A stretch of DNA of 64,000 nucleotides from Stenotrophomonas pavanii (GCF_900101175.1 NZ_FNFQ01000015.1:1-64000); one strand, 5' to 3'. Shown: positions 8,322 to 17,911, counted from the first letter of the stretch. Notes: generated by a model not told the origin, from the sequence alone. Program-made: numbers and translations.

Positions 8322-10295
8322 TCAATCGCCGCCCTGCTCGGCGTCGGCCGCGCAGCTGAAGCGCTTGCGCTTGTCCACCAGGCGGCCCATCAGGCGGTCG
8401 CTCAGCGGCAGTGCATCACCGTTGAGGCGCCAGTCGTAGATCACGCTGAAGGCCAGCACGCGGGCGACGTACTCGCGGGTTTCCTTGTAGCTGATGGTCT
8501 CGATCCACAGATCCGGATCGAAGCCCGGGCGTTGGCCCTGCCAGCGTGCCGTCGGCGTCGGCCCCGCGTTGTACGCGGCGATGGTCACGTACGGCAGGCC
8601 ATCGTACTTGTTCATCAGCTGGCGCAGGTAGGCGGTGCCGATCGCGATGTTGGTGTCCGGGTCGTACAGGCTGTCGGCGCCGCCGTAGCCGGTCAGGCCG
8701 ATCGACTTGGCCACGCTGGCACCGGTGGCCGGCAGCACCTGCATCAGGCCCATGGCGTTGGCAGGCGAGCGCGCGCGCGGGGTGAACGTGCTCTCGGCGC
8801 GGATCTCCGCCGCCACCCAGGCCGGATCGATCGCGTTGCGTGCCGACTCGCGGCGGATGGTGGCGTCGTGGTGCAGCGGGAAGCGCAGGTCGTACAGGCG
8901 CTGTTCCTGCGGCTGCTTGCCGAGCGCGAACACGGCACGGTCGAACCAGCCGTTGTCCTGCGCCACGCGCACGGCGAGGCGGCGCTGGGTGTCATCGAAG
9001 CGCGACAGCGCGCTGTTCCATTCGGCCACGGCCCAACCGGCGCGGTCGATCTGGTACAGCGCCATCGCCCGCTGGATGGCCGGGTCGCGCGCGATCACGG
9101 CCTGTGCCTGCGCGCTGTCGTTGGGCTTCCACGGGCACAGGGTATAGCCCTGCTGCAGCTTGTCGGCGGCAAGGAAACCGTGGAAGGTCGGTGCGCGTGC
9201 GGCTTCGCGGAACAGCGGCTGCGCCTGCTGGGCCTGGCCGGTCTTCTCCAGCATGCGGCCTTCGAAGTAGCGCCAGCGCGGGTCGCTGCGCTGCTTGCTG
9301 CCCATCTTGCGGATGGCGGTCAGCGCCGCCGGCCAGTCGCCGCGCGACATCGCTTCGCGCACGCGCCACTCGTGCAGGCGTTCGTCATAGGCCGACTCCG
9401 GCACCGCGTTGAGGCGGCGTGCCGAATCGGGCAGGTAGGACGCCACCGTCCACAGCGCGATCTGGTACAGCACCTGGCCCTGCTGGTCGGCACTCAGCCC
9501 CAGTGCCTGCGCGTACTGCGGCAGCTGCTGTTCGGTGGCGGCCGGGTCGGCCTTGGCCAGCTTGGCCAGGCCATCGGTGGCGATGCGCCGGCTGCGCTCG
9601 TTGCGCGGCCAGTTCAGGGCGCTGGCATTGGGCTTGTCGACGAAGGCGGCGTAAGTGTTGGCCAGTGCCAGATCGGTGGCAGGCAGGCCGCGGGCCGCGC
9701 TGCGCATCACGGCGGGCTGCTGCGCGTCGGCGGCGGCATCGATCCGTTCCCAGCGCAGGGCGTCGCTCAGGCCGCCTTGGGCCTGCAGCACGGTGAACAC
9801 CGCATCGCAGCTGTCCGGCAGCGGCTTGCCGTTCTTGCGCCACAGCTCCTGCGCTTCGCTGATCCACTGCGGATCGACTTTGCCGGTCACCTGGCGCGCG
9901 GTCAGTTGCGCACAGCGCAGGCCGGCGTTGTCGGTGGGCGCCCAGTTGGCCAGCAGGGTCGGCCAGTCCTGGCGGCGGGCGAGCGAGGGCAGCCACACGC
10001 TGCGGAACGTGCTGGCCACGGCCTGGCCCTCATAGCGCTTGAGGAAGGCCTGTGCCTGCGCGGTATCGACGGTGTCGATGTTGCGGCGCAGGTTGGCGTA
10101 CTCCAGCCAACCGTACGCCGGGTGGCGACTGAGCGCAGCGGCCTGGCCAGGATCGAACTGGCCGCGTTCGGCGGCCGCGATCGCGGCTTTCAACTGCGCG
10201 TTCTGGGCGTCGAGGGACTGGGCATTGGCGCAGCCGATCAGCAGCGTGGTGGCCAAGGGCAGCAGGGACAGGGCGGTCGGAGATCGTCGGGTCAT
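8322..10295 (-). CDS. slt: soluble lytic murein transglycosylase (Slt70-like)
   Basis: A 657-residue periplasmic lytic transglycosylase that cleaves the MurNAc-GlcNAc bond to give 1,6-anhydro ends. The N-terminus MTRRSPTALSLLPLATTLLIGCANA is a lipoprotein-like or Sec signal. A long alpha-superhelical U domain fills most of the protein. The catalytic SLT domain lies at about 480-600, with RAESTF (catalytic Glu near 501), GLMQVLP and AYNAGP. An ATG at 10307 is the alternative start; neither has a strong ribosome site. Confidence 0.93.
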   Translation of the reverse strand: MTRRSPTALSLLPLATTLLIGCANAQSLDAQNAQLKAAIAAAERGQFDPGQAAALSRHPAYGWLEYANLRRNIDTVDTAQAQAFLKRYEGQAVASTFRSVWLPSLARRQDWPTLLANWAPTDNAGLRCAQLTARQVTGKVDPQWISEAQELWRKNGKPLPDSCDAVFTVLQAQGGLSDALRWERIDAAADAQQPAVMRSAARGLPATDLALANTYAAFVDKPNASALNWPRNERSRRIATDGLAKLAKADPAATEQQLPQYAQALGLSADQQGQVLYQIALWTVASYLPDSARRLNAVPESAYDERLHEWRVREAMSRGDWPAALTAIRKMGSKQRSDPRWRYFEGRMLEKTGQAQQAQPLFREAARAPTFHGFLAADKLQQGYTLCPWKPNDSAQAQAVIARDPAIQRAMALYQIDRAGWAVAEWNSALSRFDDTQRRLAVRVAQDNGWFDRAVFALGKQPQEQRLYDLRFPLHHDATIRRESARNAIDPAWVAAEIRAESTFTPRARSPANAMGLMQVLPATGASVAKSIGLTGYGGADSLYDPDTNIAIGTAYLRQLMNKYDGLPYVTIAAYNAGPTPTARWQGQRPGFDPDLWIETISYKETREYVARVLAFSVIYDWRLNGDALPLSDRLMGRLVDKRKRFSCAADAEQGGD

Positions 10296-10458
10296 GGCAT
10301 GCAGCATAGCGGGCGGTGGCTGAATTCAGTTTCGCATTGCGTGCACGCCGGGCGTCGGCAACGACAGCTGAATGAATCCGTAGAAGCCCCTGCCGCAGCG
10401 AGTGACAGTCGTCGTAACGTCGGCCTTGGGCGAACGGCCCGGCTGCAGGGAGCGGCAC

Positions 10459-10866
10459 ATGGCGTTCAGTAGCGCAGGAAGAAGCGGCCCGCTGGCGGAC
10501 ATCAATGTCACGCCACTGGTGGATGTAATGCTGGTGCTGTTGATCATCTTCATCGTGACCGCGCCGATCGTGGCCCGGCCAATCGCCGTGCAGTTGCCAC
10601 AGGCCACCGATCGCGTGGTTGACCGTCCCGAACCGCCCCCGCCGATCGAGCTACGCCTGGACGCTGGCAACCAGCTCAGCTGGAATGGCCAGCCGATGGC
10701 GATCAGTGAGCTGCAGGCGCGCCTGCAGGCACAGGTGGGCGAACATGCCGGCAACCTGCCGGAGCTGCGCATCGCCACCGATCCGGCGGCCGAGTACGAA
10801 GGCATGGCGCGGATATTGGCTGCGGCCGAGGCGACCGGCATGGAGCGGATTGCCTTCGTGCGGTGA
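10459..10866 (+). CDS. exbD: ExbD/TolR family biopolymer transport protein (orphan)
   Basis: A 135-residue inner-membrane protein with one N-terminal helix (about residues 21-41, VDVMLVLLIIFIVTAP) that includes the conserved membrane Asp of the LVDVMLVLL motif, then a periplasmic domain. In TonB and Tol systems ExbD works with ExbB to couple proton flow to outer-membrane transport. No exbB or tonB lies beside it, so it must pair with proteins encoded elsewhere. The start at 10459 follows agggagcgg. Confidence 0.9.
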   Translation: MAFSSAGRSGPLADINVTPLVDVMLVLLIIFIVTAPIVARPIAVQLPQATDRVVDRPEPPPPIELRLDAGNQLSWNGQPMAISELQARLQAQVGEHAGNLPELRIATDPAAEYEGMARILAAAEATGMERIAFVR

Positions 10867-10919
10867 GATGGATGGGGCGCTGTTGGGGGGCGGTGTGCCT
10901 CAACAGCGTCCACCTTTAG

Positions 10920-11807
10920 TCAGTATTGCTGGCAATAGACTGTGCGGCCGTCCCAGCTGCAGGAAATCCGACTGCTGGACCCGCGTTGGACCGGCACACC
11001 ATACATCTGAGCAGTGCGGACCCATTTGTCGACGTCGCCGTCGTGGCGGAAGTAGTACTGTCCAGCGTAAGAAGGAGCCGTGACAGGGTCTGCAATGGTC
11101 TCATCTGGGACCTTGTTTCCAGTGCCGTCCCGGCTCTCACCTTTCTGGTATTTGGCCTCTGCTACGTTATCAGGGGTGATTCGATAGAGGGTTTTTGATC
11201 CGTCTCTCCAAGTAATTACTATATTGACTGATCCGCCCCCTTTTATGCTTGCCCAGTTGAGCGAAAATTGCTGTATGGAAAGCGCGAAGCTGTTCCACGC
11301 TGGGTTGCTTGTATTGGCCCCTGCGATTTCTAGGGCCAAATACTGGCCTAGTCGCGTCCTCATGGTCGCCGAGCTGACGATCTCGAACGCGTCGGACGAT
11401 TTGTATGACTCTGGAAATCGCATCCCATTGGAATTCCCCGGATTGTCGGGGTGGAGGGGAACCATTGCGCCTCCCCCCGCATCTGGAAAAGCGTGGCTCG
11501 GCTGATCACTAACGCCAGATACGCTTTCCACAATCCGGAGAAATGCCATTTGGATCTGGCTGGGTACGGGGGTTGGAAGGGCTCTCCATTTTCTCATTTC
11601 CCGATCATATTCAACATCGAATGCAGTCAGTTGTGCTTTTTCGAAGTCAATTATCACTGTGAGTCCAGATCCAGACTGTAGAGCGACGGATTTGGGCGAT
11701 ACGCAATTGTTGCATTCGATGAGGCCGCCTGCTTCGGATTCACCTGCAAATGAAAAGAAGACAAGTGCGATGATCGCTGCTTGCAGTCTGGCAGTAGTTG
11801 CTTTCAC
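10920..11807 (-). CDS. secreted hypothetical protein, 295 aa
   Basis: I do not recognise the family. The GTG at 11807, preceded by gcgagg, gives a signal peptide (about 1-26, QAAIIALVFFSFAGESEA) and a mature start GGLIECNNC with a CxxC pair; another CxxxxxxxC pair closes the protein (ISCSWDGRTVYC). The mature part has many Trp, Tyr and Gly residues and looks like a beta-rich extracytoplasmic domain. Base composition is clearly lower in GC and codon use differs from neighbours, which points to horizontal acquisition. A TTG at 11864 is a less likely start. It is divergent from the TonB receptor downstream on the plus strand. Confidence 0.65.
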   Translation of the reverse strand: MKATTARLQAAIIALVFFSFAGESEAGGLIECNNCVSPKSVALQSGSGLTVIIDFEKAQLTAFDVEYDREMRKWRALPTPVPSQIQMAFLRIVESVSGVSDQPSHAFPDAGGGAMVPLHPDNPGNSNGMRFPESYKSSDAFEIVSSATMRTRLGQYLALEIAGANTSNPAWNSFALSIQQFSLNWASIKGGGSVNIVITWRDGSKTLYRITPDNVAEAKYQKGESRDGTGNKVPDETIADPVTAPSYAGQYYFRHDGDVDKWVRTAQMYGVPVQRGSSSRISCSWDGRTVYCQQY

Positions 11808-11878
11808 GATTGGACCTCGCTTTGAGTGTCGGAGGTCCCAGTCTCTGCCCGATTCGTGGTTCAAGCTGGCAAAAGTCT

Positions 11879-11896
11879 GGAATTTAAAATAATTCC
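11879..11896. repeat. AT-rich inverted repeat between divergent genes
   Basis: ggaatt-taaaat-aattcc, a perfect 6-bp-arm palindrome in the AT-rich gap between the secreted unknown (minus) and the TonB-dependent receptor (plus). It could be an operator or part of either promoter; nothing in the sequence decides this. Confidence 0.35.
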
Positions 11897-12065
11897 TAGA
11901 TATTGAACCAATTGCGGATGCCGATGGTTCATTCGTCAGGGTTGCGTGAAAAGGTGTCGCCGGTCACGTCGCGATTTTTACCACTTGTTTACAAAGGAGA
12001 CGCTGCCGCCATGCAGGGGGGAGCGCGGCAGTCCATGTCCCGACATTCCTTTGGAGAGAGAGCGA

Positions 12066-14927
12066 ATGAATCACCTGCACCACCGCCCGTTGGCGGTTGC
12101 CGTCGCGCTGTGCGTGATGGCCCTGGCCCCGTTGGGTGCCGCTGCACAATCCACCACCAACCTGGATGCGGTGGAAGTCACCGGTACCCGCATCAAGCGC
12201 GCTGAAGTCGAGGGCCAGGTCCCGATCCAGACCCTGACCCGCGGTGACATCGAACGCACCGGCCTGAACTCGATCAGCGAGGTGCTGCAGCAACTGACCG
12301 GCTCGGGTTCGGCGCTCAATGCCAAGTTCAATTCGTCCGGCAACTTCGGCTTCCCGCCGGATGGCAGCGGCGTGGGTGCCGGCTCGGCGCAGGTCGACCT
12401 GCGCCACCTCGGTGCCAAACGCGTGCTGGTGCTGGTCGACGGCATCCGCTGGGTCAACGAGTCGTCCGCATCGGGTGTGGGTGCCGCCACCGACCTCAAC
12501 ACCATCCCGCTGGCCATCGTCGAACGCATCGAGGTGCTGGAAGACGGCGCATCGTCGCTGTACGGCTCCGATGCCATCGCCGGCGTGGTCAACATCATCA
12601 CCCGCCGCGACTTCGACGGCGGCCAGGTGACGCTGAACTATGGTGAGTACAGCAAGGGCGACGGCACGCAGAAGGGCGTGGATCTGGCCTGGGGCAAGAG
12701 CGGCGACCGCTTCAGCCTGTTCCTGGGCGCCAGCTGGACCAAGCAGGATCCGGTGTTCGCCAAGGACCGCGAACAGTCGCGCTTCCCGATTCCCGGCACC
12801 GGCCTGGCTTTCGGCAGCGGTGGCATCCCGCAGGGCCGCTTCATGTTCACCGATCCGAACACCGGCGCGGTGCAGAACATCGTGCCCAACAGCGGTGTCA
12901 GCAATCCACGGTACGACGGCAGCGCCGGCTGCAACCGCAGCGATGACTACCATTGCTTCACCACCGCCGACCGCTTCAACTTCGCCGAATACAACATGGT
13001 ACTCACGCCGTCGGAGCGCAAAGGCCTGTTCGGCCAGTTCCGTTTCGACATCACCGACAACGTGCAGTGGTACATCAAGGCGCTGGGCAACCGCCGCGAG
13101 TCGACCAACCAGGCCGGACCGGAGCCGTTGTTCTTCGGTCCTGACGGCGCCACCGGCAACCCGCTGGCCGACAACATCGTGGTCTCGCGCCTGAACCCGT
13201 ACAACCCGTTCGGTTTCGATCTGGTGTCCGGCGACAACATGAGCCTGATCGGCCGCCGTCCGGTGGAGGGCGGGGCACGCGTGTTCAAGCAGGAGGTCAA
13301 CACCACCTACGTGGCCACCGGCCTGGTCGGCAACTTCCATGCCGCCGACCGCAGCTGGTACTGGGACGTCAACGGCATGTACAGCAAGAACAAGGCCGAA
13401 CAGACCAACTACGGCAGCTACAACATCTACAACGTCAACCTGGCATTGGGCGATCCGGCGGTGTGTGCGGCAACCCCGGGCTGCGTGCCGCTGAACATCT
13501 TCGGTGGCGCCGGCTCGATCACCCCGGACATGCTGAAGTGGATCCAGCCGGTGGTGCGCGACCGCAGCCAGAACGAGCTGAGCCTGTTCACCGCCAACCT
13601 GTCCAGCGACCTGTTCACCCTGCCGGCGGGTCCGGTATCGTTCGCCAGCGGCTACGAATATCGCAAGTACAAGGGCTGGTACCAGCCCGACCCGCTGACG
13701 GTGATCGGCCACTACAACGGTGTGCCGTCGCAGCCGACGTCCGGTTCGTATGACGTCAACGAAGCGTATCTGGAGTTGAGCGTTCCGATCTTCGCCGACT
13801 CGCCGCTGGGCAAGAAGCTGGACCTGAGCCTGGCCGGCCGCTACTCGGACTACTCCACCTTCGGTGGCGAGTTCACCCCGAAGTACGGCCTGCGCTGGCA
13901 GGTGACCGACGACTTCGTGCTGCGCACCACCTACGCCGAGGGCTTCCGGGCGCCATCGATCGGCGAGCTGTACGGCTCGGCCGCACGCGCCGACCTGCAG
14001 CTGTTCGATCCGTGCTCGGTGGGCCTCGGCGGTACGCCGCCGCGCGGCAGCGCCGCCAACTGCGCCGCGCTGGGCGTCCCGGCCGGCTTCCAGCAGGCCA
14101 ACTCGCAGATCTCGGTGACCACCGGCGGTAACCGCGAGCTGGAACCGGAGCGCTCGCGCAGCTTCAGCGCCGGCTTCGTGTGGAGTCCGTGGTTCGGCAA
14201 CAACGCGTCCTGGTCGGAGCGCTTCGATGTGGAAGTGACCTTCTACCGCCATGCCATCGATGGTGCGATCCAGGCCATCAACGCCCAGACCCAGCTGGAC
14301 CTGTGCGTGGACACGCTTGACCCGCTGTATTGCGGTGGCATCACCCGCGCCAGCACCGGCGCGGTCAGCAGCTTCAACAACCGCCTGACCAACCTGGGCT
14401 CGATCAAGACCGATGGCTGGGACGTGGACCTGTTCTGGACCTTGCCGCAGACCTCGGTCGGCCAGTTCAAGCTGGCCTGGAAGAACACCTTCGTCGGTCG
14501 ATACGAAGCCACCGGCGCGGCCGGGCAGAAGCAGCCGCAGAAGCCGGGCGTGGAAGTGGCCGACAGCTCCATTCCAGAGTGGACCAGCAACGCCAGCATC
14601 GGCTGGACGCTGGACCGCTGGAGTGCGAACTGGACGGTGCGGCACATCTCCGAGCTGACCGAGAACTGTGGCGATGCGGTGGCATTCCCGGTCTGCAGCA
14701 ACCAGGCCGCCGGTACCAACACGCTCTCGGCCACCACCTTCCACGACGTGCAGGTGGGCTACAAGATCGACTGGATGAAGGGGCTGCAGCTGACCGCGGG
14801 CCTGAACAACGTGTTCGACAAGGATCCGCCGATCTGCCTGTCGTGTTCGTTGAACGGGTATGACGCCTCGACCTACGACATCCCGCGTGGCCGCTACTGG
14901 TACCTGCGCGCGGACCTGCGGTTCTGA
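12066..14927 (+). CDS. TonB-dependent outer-membrane receptor
   Basis: A 953-residue receptor that takes up a ligand across the outer membrane using TonB-ExbBD energy. The signal peptide ends near residue 28 (PLGAAAQ). A TonB-box-like segment DAVEVTGTRIKR is followed by the plug (VPIQTLTRGDIERTGLNSI, then RHLGAKRVLVLVDGIRW and VEDGASSLYGSDAIAGVVNIITR). The 22-strand barrel includes YAEGFRAPSIGELYGSAARAD and ends in ADLRF. Six close cysteine pairs (for example CNRSDDYHC, CAATPGC, CVDTLDPLYC) fall in likely extracellular loops. The start at 12066 follows ggagagagagcga. The ligand is unknown. Confidence 0.93.
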   Translation: MNHLHHRPLAVAVALCVMALAPLGAAAQSTTNLDAVEVTGTRIKRAEVEGQVPIQTLTRGDIERTGLNSISEVLQQLTGSGSALNAKFNSSGNFGFPPDGSGVGAGSAQVDLRHLGAKRVLVLVDGIRWVNESSASGVGAATDLNTIPLAIVERIEVLEDGASSLYGSDAIAGVVNIITRRDFDGGQVTLNYGEYSKGDGTQKGVDLAWGKSGDRFSLFLGASWTKQDPVFAKDREQSRFPIPGTGLAFGSGGIPQGRFMFTDPNTGAVQNIVPNSGVSNPRYDGSAGCNRSDDYHCFTTADRFNFAEYNMVLTPSERKGLFGQFRFDITDNVQWYIKALGNRRESTNQAGPEPLFFGPDGATGNPLADNIVVSRLNPYNPFGFDLVSGDNMSLIGRRPVEGGARVFKQEVNTTYVATGLVGNFHAADRSWYWDVNGMYSKNKAEQTNYGSYNIYNVNLALGDPAVCAATPGCVPLNIFGGAGSITPDMLKWIQPVVRDRSQNELSLFTANLSSDLFTLPAGPVSFASGYEYRKYKGWYQPDPLTVIGHYNGVPSQPTSGSYDVNEAYLELSVPIFADSPLGKKLDLSLAGRYSDYSTFGGEFTPKYGLRWQVTDDFVLRTTYAEGFRAPSIGELYGSAARADLQLFDPCSVGLGGTPPRGSAANCAALGVPAGFQQANSQISVTTGGNRELEPERSRSFSAGFVWSPWFGNNASWSERFDVEVTFYRHAIDGAIQAINAQTQLDLCVDTLDPLYCGGITRASTGAVSSFNNRLTNLGSIKTDGWDVDLFWTLPQTSVGQFKLAWKNTFVGRYEATGAAGQKQPQKPGVEVADSSIPEWTSNASIGWTLDRWSANWTVRHISELTENCGDAVAFPVCSNQAAGTNTLSATTFHDVQVGYKIDWMKGLQLTAGLNNVFDKDPPICLSCSLNGYDASTYDIPRGRYWYLRADLRF

Positions 14928-14936
14928 TGTGACGGT

Positions 14937-14964
14937 GGCAGCGCCGGTCAGTTCCGGCGCTGCC
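14937..14964. terminator. terminator hairpin after TonB receptor
   Basis: ggcagcgccgg-tcagtt-ccggcgctgcc followed by tt, ten bases after the receptor stop. The hairpin is strong and the T-run short. It sits between convergent genes and may serve both. A second hairpin (gagccgagc/gctcggctc) lies at about 14976-14998. Confidence 0.65.
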
Positions 14965-15030
14965 TTGCGGGCGTAGAGCCGAGCCCGCGCTCGGCTCAAC
15001 AGGCGCGGGGTGGTCGTACCCCGCGTCTGA

Positions 15031-17169
15031 TCAGAACGCCCAGGTGAACGTCAGCGAGCCATTGCGGCCATCGCCGTACGCACCGTAGCCGGTGATCTGC
15101 GAGTAGTACTTCTTGTCCAGCAGGTTGTTGAGGTTGGCCTGCACGCTGAACTCCGGCGAGATGCGGTAGCGCACGAAGGCGCTGACCAGTGCGTAACCTT
15201 CCTGCTCGAAGCGACCCACCACCGGCGCGGCGTAATAGATGCGGTTCTGCCAGTTGGCACCGCCACCGACGGTCAGTTCCTGCAGCGACTGCGGGGTGTA
15301 GCTGGTGAACAGCTTCAATGCGGTCTGCGGCAGGTTGGTGTTGATGTCGGCACCGTTGATGTCCTTGGCCACATAGCGCGAAGCGCCGAAGGTCGCGTTC
15401 CAGCCCGGTGCCAGTTCGCCGTTCACTTCGAATTCGAAGCCACGGCTGACGGTGCCGCGTGCGGCGATCGAGGCGAACTCACCCGGACGGCCGATGATCG
15501 GCTCGCTGGTGATCTGGGCGACGTTGTCCTGCTCGATGCGGAACACCGCCAGCGAGGCGTTCAGCCGGTTGTCGAACCAGGCACCCTTGACGCCCACCTC
15601 GTAGCTCTTGCCGTCGACCGGGTCGAGATAACGGTCGTTGCGGTCGCGGGCGGTCTGCGGCTGGAAGATCTCGGTGTAGCTGGCGTACGCGGAGTAGGTA
15701 TCGTTGATGTCATACACTAGGCCGGCGTACGGGGTGGTCACCTTGTGTTCGCGGTCGTCGTTCTCGCCTTCGCTCTTCCAGTTGGTGTAGCGCGCACCGA
15801 GGATCAGCTTCAGCGGATCAGCCAGCGACAGACGGGTGGCGGCATAGCCGGCCTTCTGGGTGATGGTGCCCTGGCTGGCCAGCGCCAGCGGGTTCCAGTT
15901 CGGCTGGGCGATGTTGCCGGTCCAGTCGAGATAGGAGCTGAAGGGATTCCAGCCGGTGCCGGGGCCACCCATCTGGAAGTCACCGTAGTTGGCGAATTCG
16001 CGTTTGTTGTAGCTCAGGCCGGCCATGAACTGGTGCTCGCGGCCGAACAGCTGGAACGGGCCGTCGATGTAGCCATCGATGCCATCGACCTTGCGCTCGG
16101 TGTTGTAGAAGCCGGCCATCGGCGTGACGCCGGTGCCGGTGGCCTTGTCGAACGCGGTGTAGGACGGATAGAACAGCTTGTCGTCGGCGTTGGTGCGGTC
16201 GTGGGTGGCGCCGATCCTGAACTTCCAGCCGTTGCTGAAGGCGTGCTGCAGGGTGGCGAACGCACGCTTGCTGGTAGTGTCCCAGTAGGTCCAGTCCGGC
16301 GACGGATTGAACGAGGTCGGGTAGTTGGTCGGGCTGCCATCGGCGTACCACATCGGGAAACCGCCCCAGGTCGCACCATTGGCGCGCTTCTGCTGGTAGT
16401 CGTAGCCCACGCTCAGCTGGGTGTCCGGAGTCAGGTCGGCATCGATGACCGCATAGCCCAGCGTCTTGCGCTGGTTGTAGCGGTCCATCTGGCCATCGGT
16501 ATCCAGATAGCTGCCGATCACGCGCCCACGCACGCTGCCGCTGGCATTGAGCGCGCTGCCCACATCCACGGTGGTGCGGGTGCGGCCCCAGCTGCCCACG
16601 TTCACCGACACGCTGCCGGCCAGCTCGGCGCTGTCGGCGTGCTTGCGGATCAGGTTCACCGACGCGGACGGGTTGCCGGCGCCGCTGAGCAGGCCGGTGG
16701 CACCTCGCACCACTTCCACACGGTCATACAGCGCCAGGTCCAGCCCGGAGTCACCGTAGCTCCAGTTCTGCACCATCTGCGTGGGCAGGCCATCGAACTG
16801 GTAGGCATCGATGTAGAAGCCACGCGCGTAGAACTCGGTGCGCTCGCTGTCGGACTGGGTGCTGGTCACGCCGGTGGTGTTGGCCAGCACGTCGATGATG
16901 TCGTCCAGCTTCTGATCTTCGATGCGCTGGTGGCTGATGATGCTGAGCGACTGCGGGATCTCGCGCGGCGCCAGGTCGAAGCGGGTACCGGCCGAGGTGC
17001 GGCGCACCGAATAGCCTTCGGCGCGTTCGCCCTTGACCACGACCTTGTCCAGCGTGGTCGGGTCGGCGGCGGTGTCGGCGAAGGCGGCCGGGGCCACGCT
17101 GCAGAGCACGGCGAGCACGGCAACGGACAGCCGCTGCGGCTGCGGGATACGGAGGGCGGAACGGGTCAT
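15031..17169 (-). CDS. TonB-dependent siderophore receptor (FhuA/FpvA type)
   Basis: A 712-residue ferric-siderophore receptor. A signal peptide (to about 32, APAAFA) precedes the TonB-box region TLDKVVVKGERAEG. The plug carries PREIPQSLSIISHQRIEDQ, then DRVEVVRGATGLLSGAGNPSASVNLIRK, typical of the siderophore-receptor subfamily. The barrel ends LTFTWAF with terminal Phe. The ATG at 17169 is chosen because it gives a standard signal peptide. A Fur-box-like site lies about 110 bases upstream, so iron repression is likely. No siderophore synthesis gene is nearby, so a foreign siderophore is plausible. Confidence 0.93.
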   Translation of the reverse strand: MTRSALRIPQPQRLSVAVLAVLCSVAPAAFADTAADPTTLDKVVVKGERAEGYSVRRTSAGTRFDLAPREIPQSLSIISHQRIEDQKLDDIIDVLANTTGVTSTQSDSERTEFYARGFYIDAYQFDGLPTQMVQNWSYGDSGLDLALYDRVEVVRGATGLLSGAGNPSASVNLIRKHADSAELAGSVSVNVGSWGRTRTTVDVGSALNASGSVRGRVIGSYLDTDGQMDRYNQRKTLGYAVIDADLTPDTQLSVGYDYQQKRANGATWGGFPMWYADGSPTNYPTSFNPSPDWTYWDTTSKRAFATLQHAFSNGWKFRIGATHDRTNADDKLFYPSYTAFDKATGTGVTPMAGFYNTERKVDGIDGYIDGPFQLFGREHQFMAGLSYNKREFANYGDFQMGGPGTGWNPFSSYLDWTGNIAQPNWNPLALASQGTITQKAGYAATRLSLADPLKLILGARYTNWKSEGENDDREHKVTTPYAGLVYDINDTYSAYASYTEIFQPQTARDRNDRYLDPVDGKSYEVGVKGAWFDNRLNASLAVFRIEQDNVAQITSEPIIGRPGEFASIAARGTVSRGFEFEVNGELAPGWNATFGASRYVAKDINGADINTNLPQTALKLFTSYTPQSLQELTVGGGANWQNRIYYAAPVVGRFEQEGYALVSAFVRYRISPEFSVQANLNNLLDKKYYSQITGYGAYGDGRNGSLTFTWAF

Positions 17170-17280
17170 GGAGGTCCTGGGCGAGCACGCGCGCTCGGCC
17201 GGCATCCAGGAGGCGAGGCGCTACGGGTAGGGGAAGGGCGGGCAGGCCGTCCTGGCACCACCGGAAACGAAAGAAATGTT

Positions 17281-17300
17281 AATACGAACTATTCCTATTT
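17281..17300 (-). promoter_or_regulatory. Fur-box-like site
   Basis: On the minus strand it reads aaataggaatagttcgtatt, in an AT-rich patch upstream of the siderophore receptor. It fits the A/T-rich, GAAT-nnTTC spaced pattern of proteobacterial Fur sites, imperfectly. Call is by eye. Confidence 0.5.
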
Positions 17301-17353
17301 ACAAATCCTGAACGAGGAAGGCGCTTGGGCAGGGCCCGACGCAACAGTTGGGG

Positions 17354-17911
17354 TCAGCGCAGCAGTGGCAGCGGATCGCGGGCACCGTCGGTGCCGTAGA
17401 CGCCCCAGTGCAGGTGCGGGGGCGTGCCCTTGGCATTGCCGCTGTCGCCGACGTGGCCGAGCAGGTCGCCGGCCTGGACCACCTGGCCGCGCGCCAGGCC
17501 CTCAGCCCAGTCTTCGAGATGCGCGTAGTAGTAGCGTTCGCGACCGGGCCCGATCACCCACACCTGGCGCCCGCCGAGGCCACCCTCACGGACGTCGGCG
17601 ATGACGCCAGGCGTGGCGCTGCGCACCGGGGTGCCACGCCTGGCGAAGATGTCGATGCCGGCGTGGGAGCGGTCGCGACCGCGCGGTGCGCCGAACGTAT
17701 CGGCGATCTGCCCGGGTCTGACGCCGTCCACGGGCACCGGCAGTCCGGTGGCCGGCGGCATCCGCGAGAGTGTCCACAGCATCTTCGGTGCGGCCGCCCA
17801 CGGGCTGTTCCACACCGCCATCACCGCAACAAGGGCCACGGCCAGCCACAGGCCGCGCAGCAGCCAGCGGCGCAGGCGGCGGGCCGCGGAAGGGGAATCA
17901 GCGGATGTCAT
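17354..17911 (-). CDS. M23 family metallopeptidase
   Basis: A 185-residue membrane-anchored peptidoglycan endopeptidase of the LytM/M23 type. An N-terminal helix (about 18-40) anchors or exports it. Zinc ligands are visible as HAGIDIF (HxxxD) and the terminal HLHWG (HxH); the central VWVIGPGRERYYYAHL strand also fits. All three ligands are present, so it should be active. Its start overlaps the stop of the Lrp-type gene by four bases, so the two are cotranscribed. Confidence 0.9.
   Translation of the reverse strand: MTSADSPSAARRLRRWLLRGLWLAVALVAVMAVWNSPWAAAPKMLWTLSRMPPATGLPVPVDGVRPGQIADTFGAPRGRDRSHAGIDIFARRGTPVRSATPGVIADVREGGLGGRQVWVIGPGRERYYYAHLEDWAEGLARGQVVQAGDLLGHVGDSGNAKGTPPHLHWGVYGTDGARDPLPLLR

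Noticed and set aside
8274..10472. 732-codon plus-strand frame opposite slt
   Set aside because: Shadow of a clear lytic transglycosylase gene.
11964..14999. 1011-codon minus-strand frame opposite the TonB receptor
   Set aside because: Shadow of the receptor gene; no recognisable domain.
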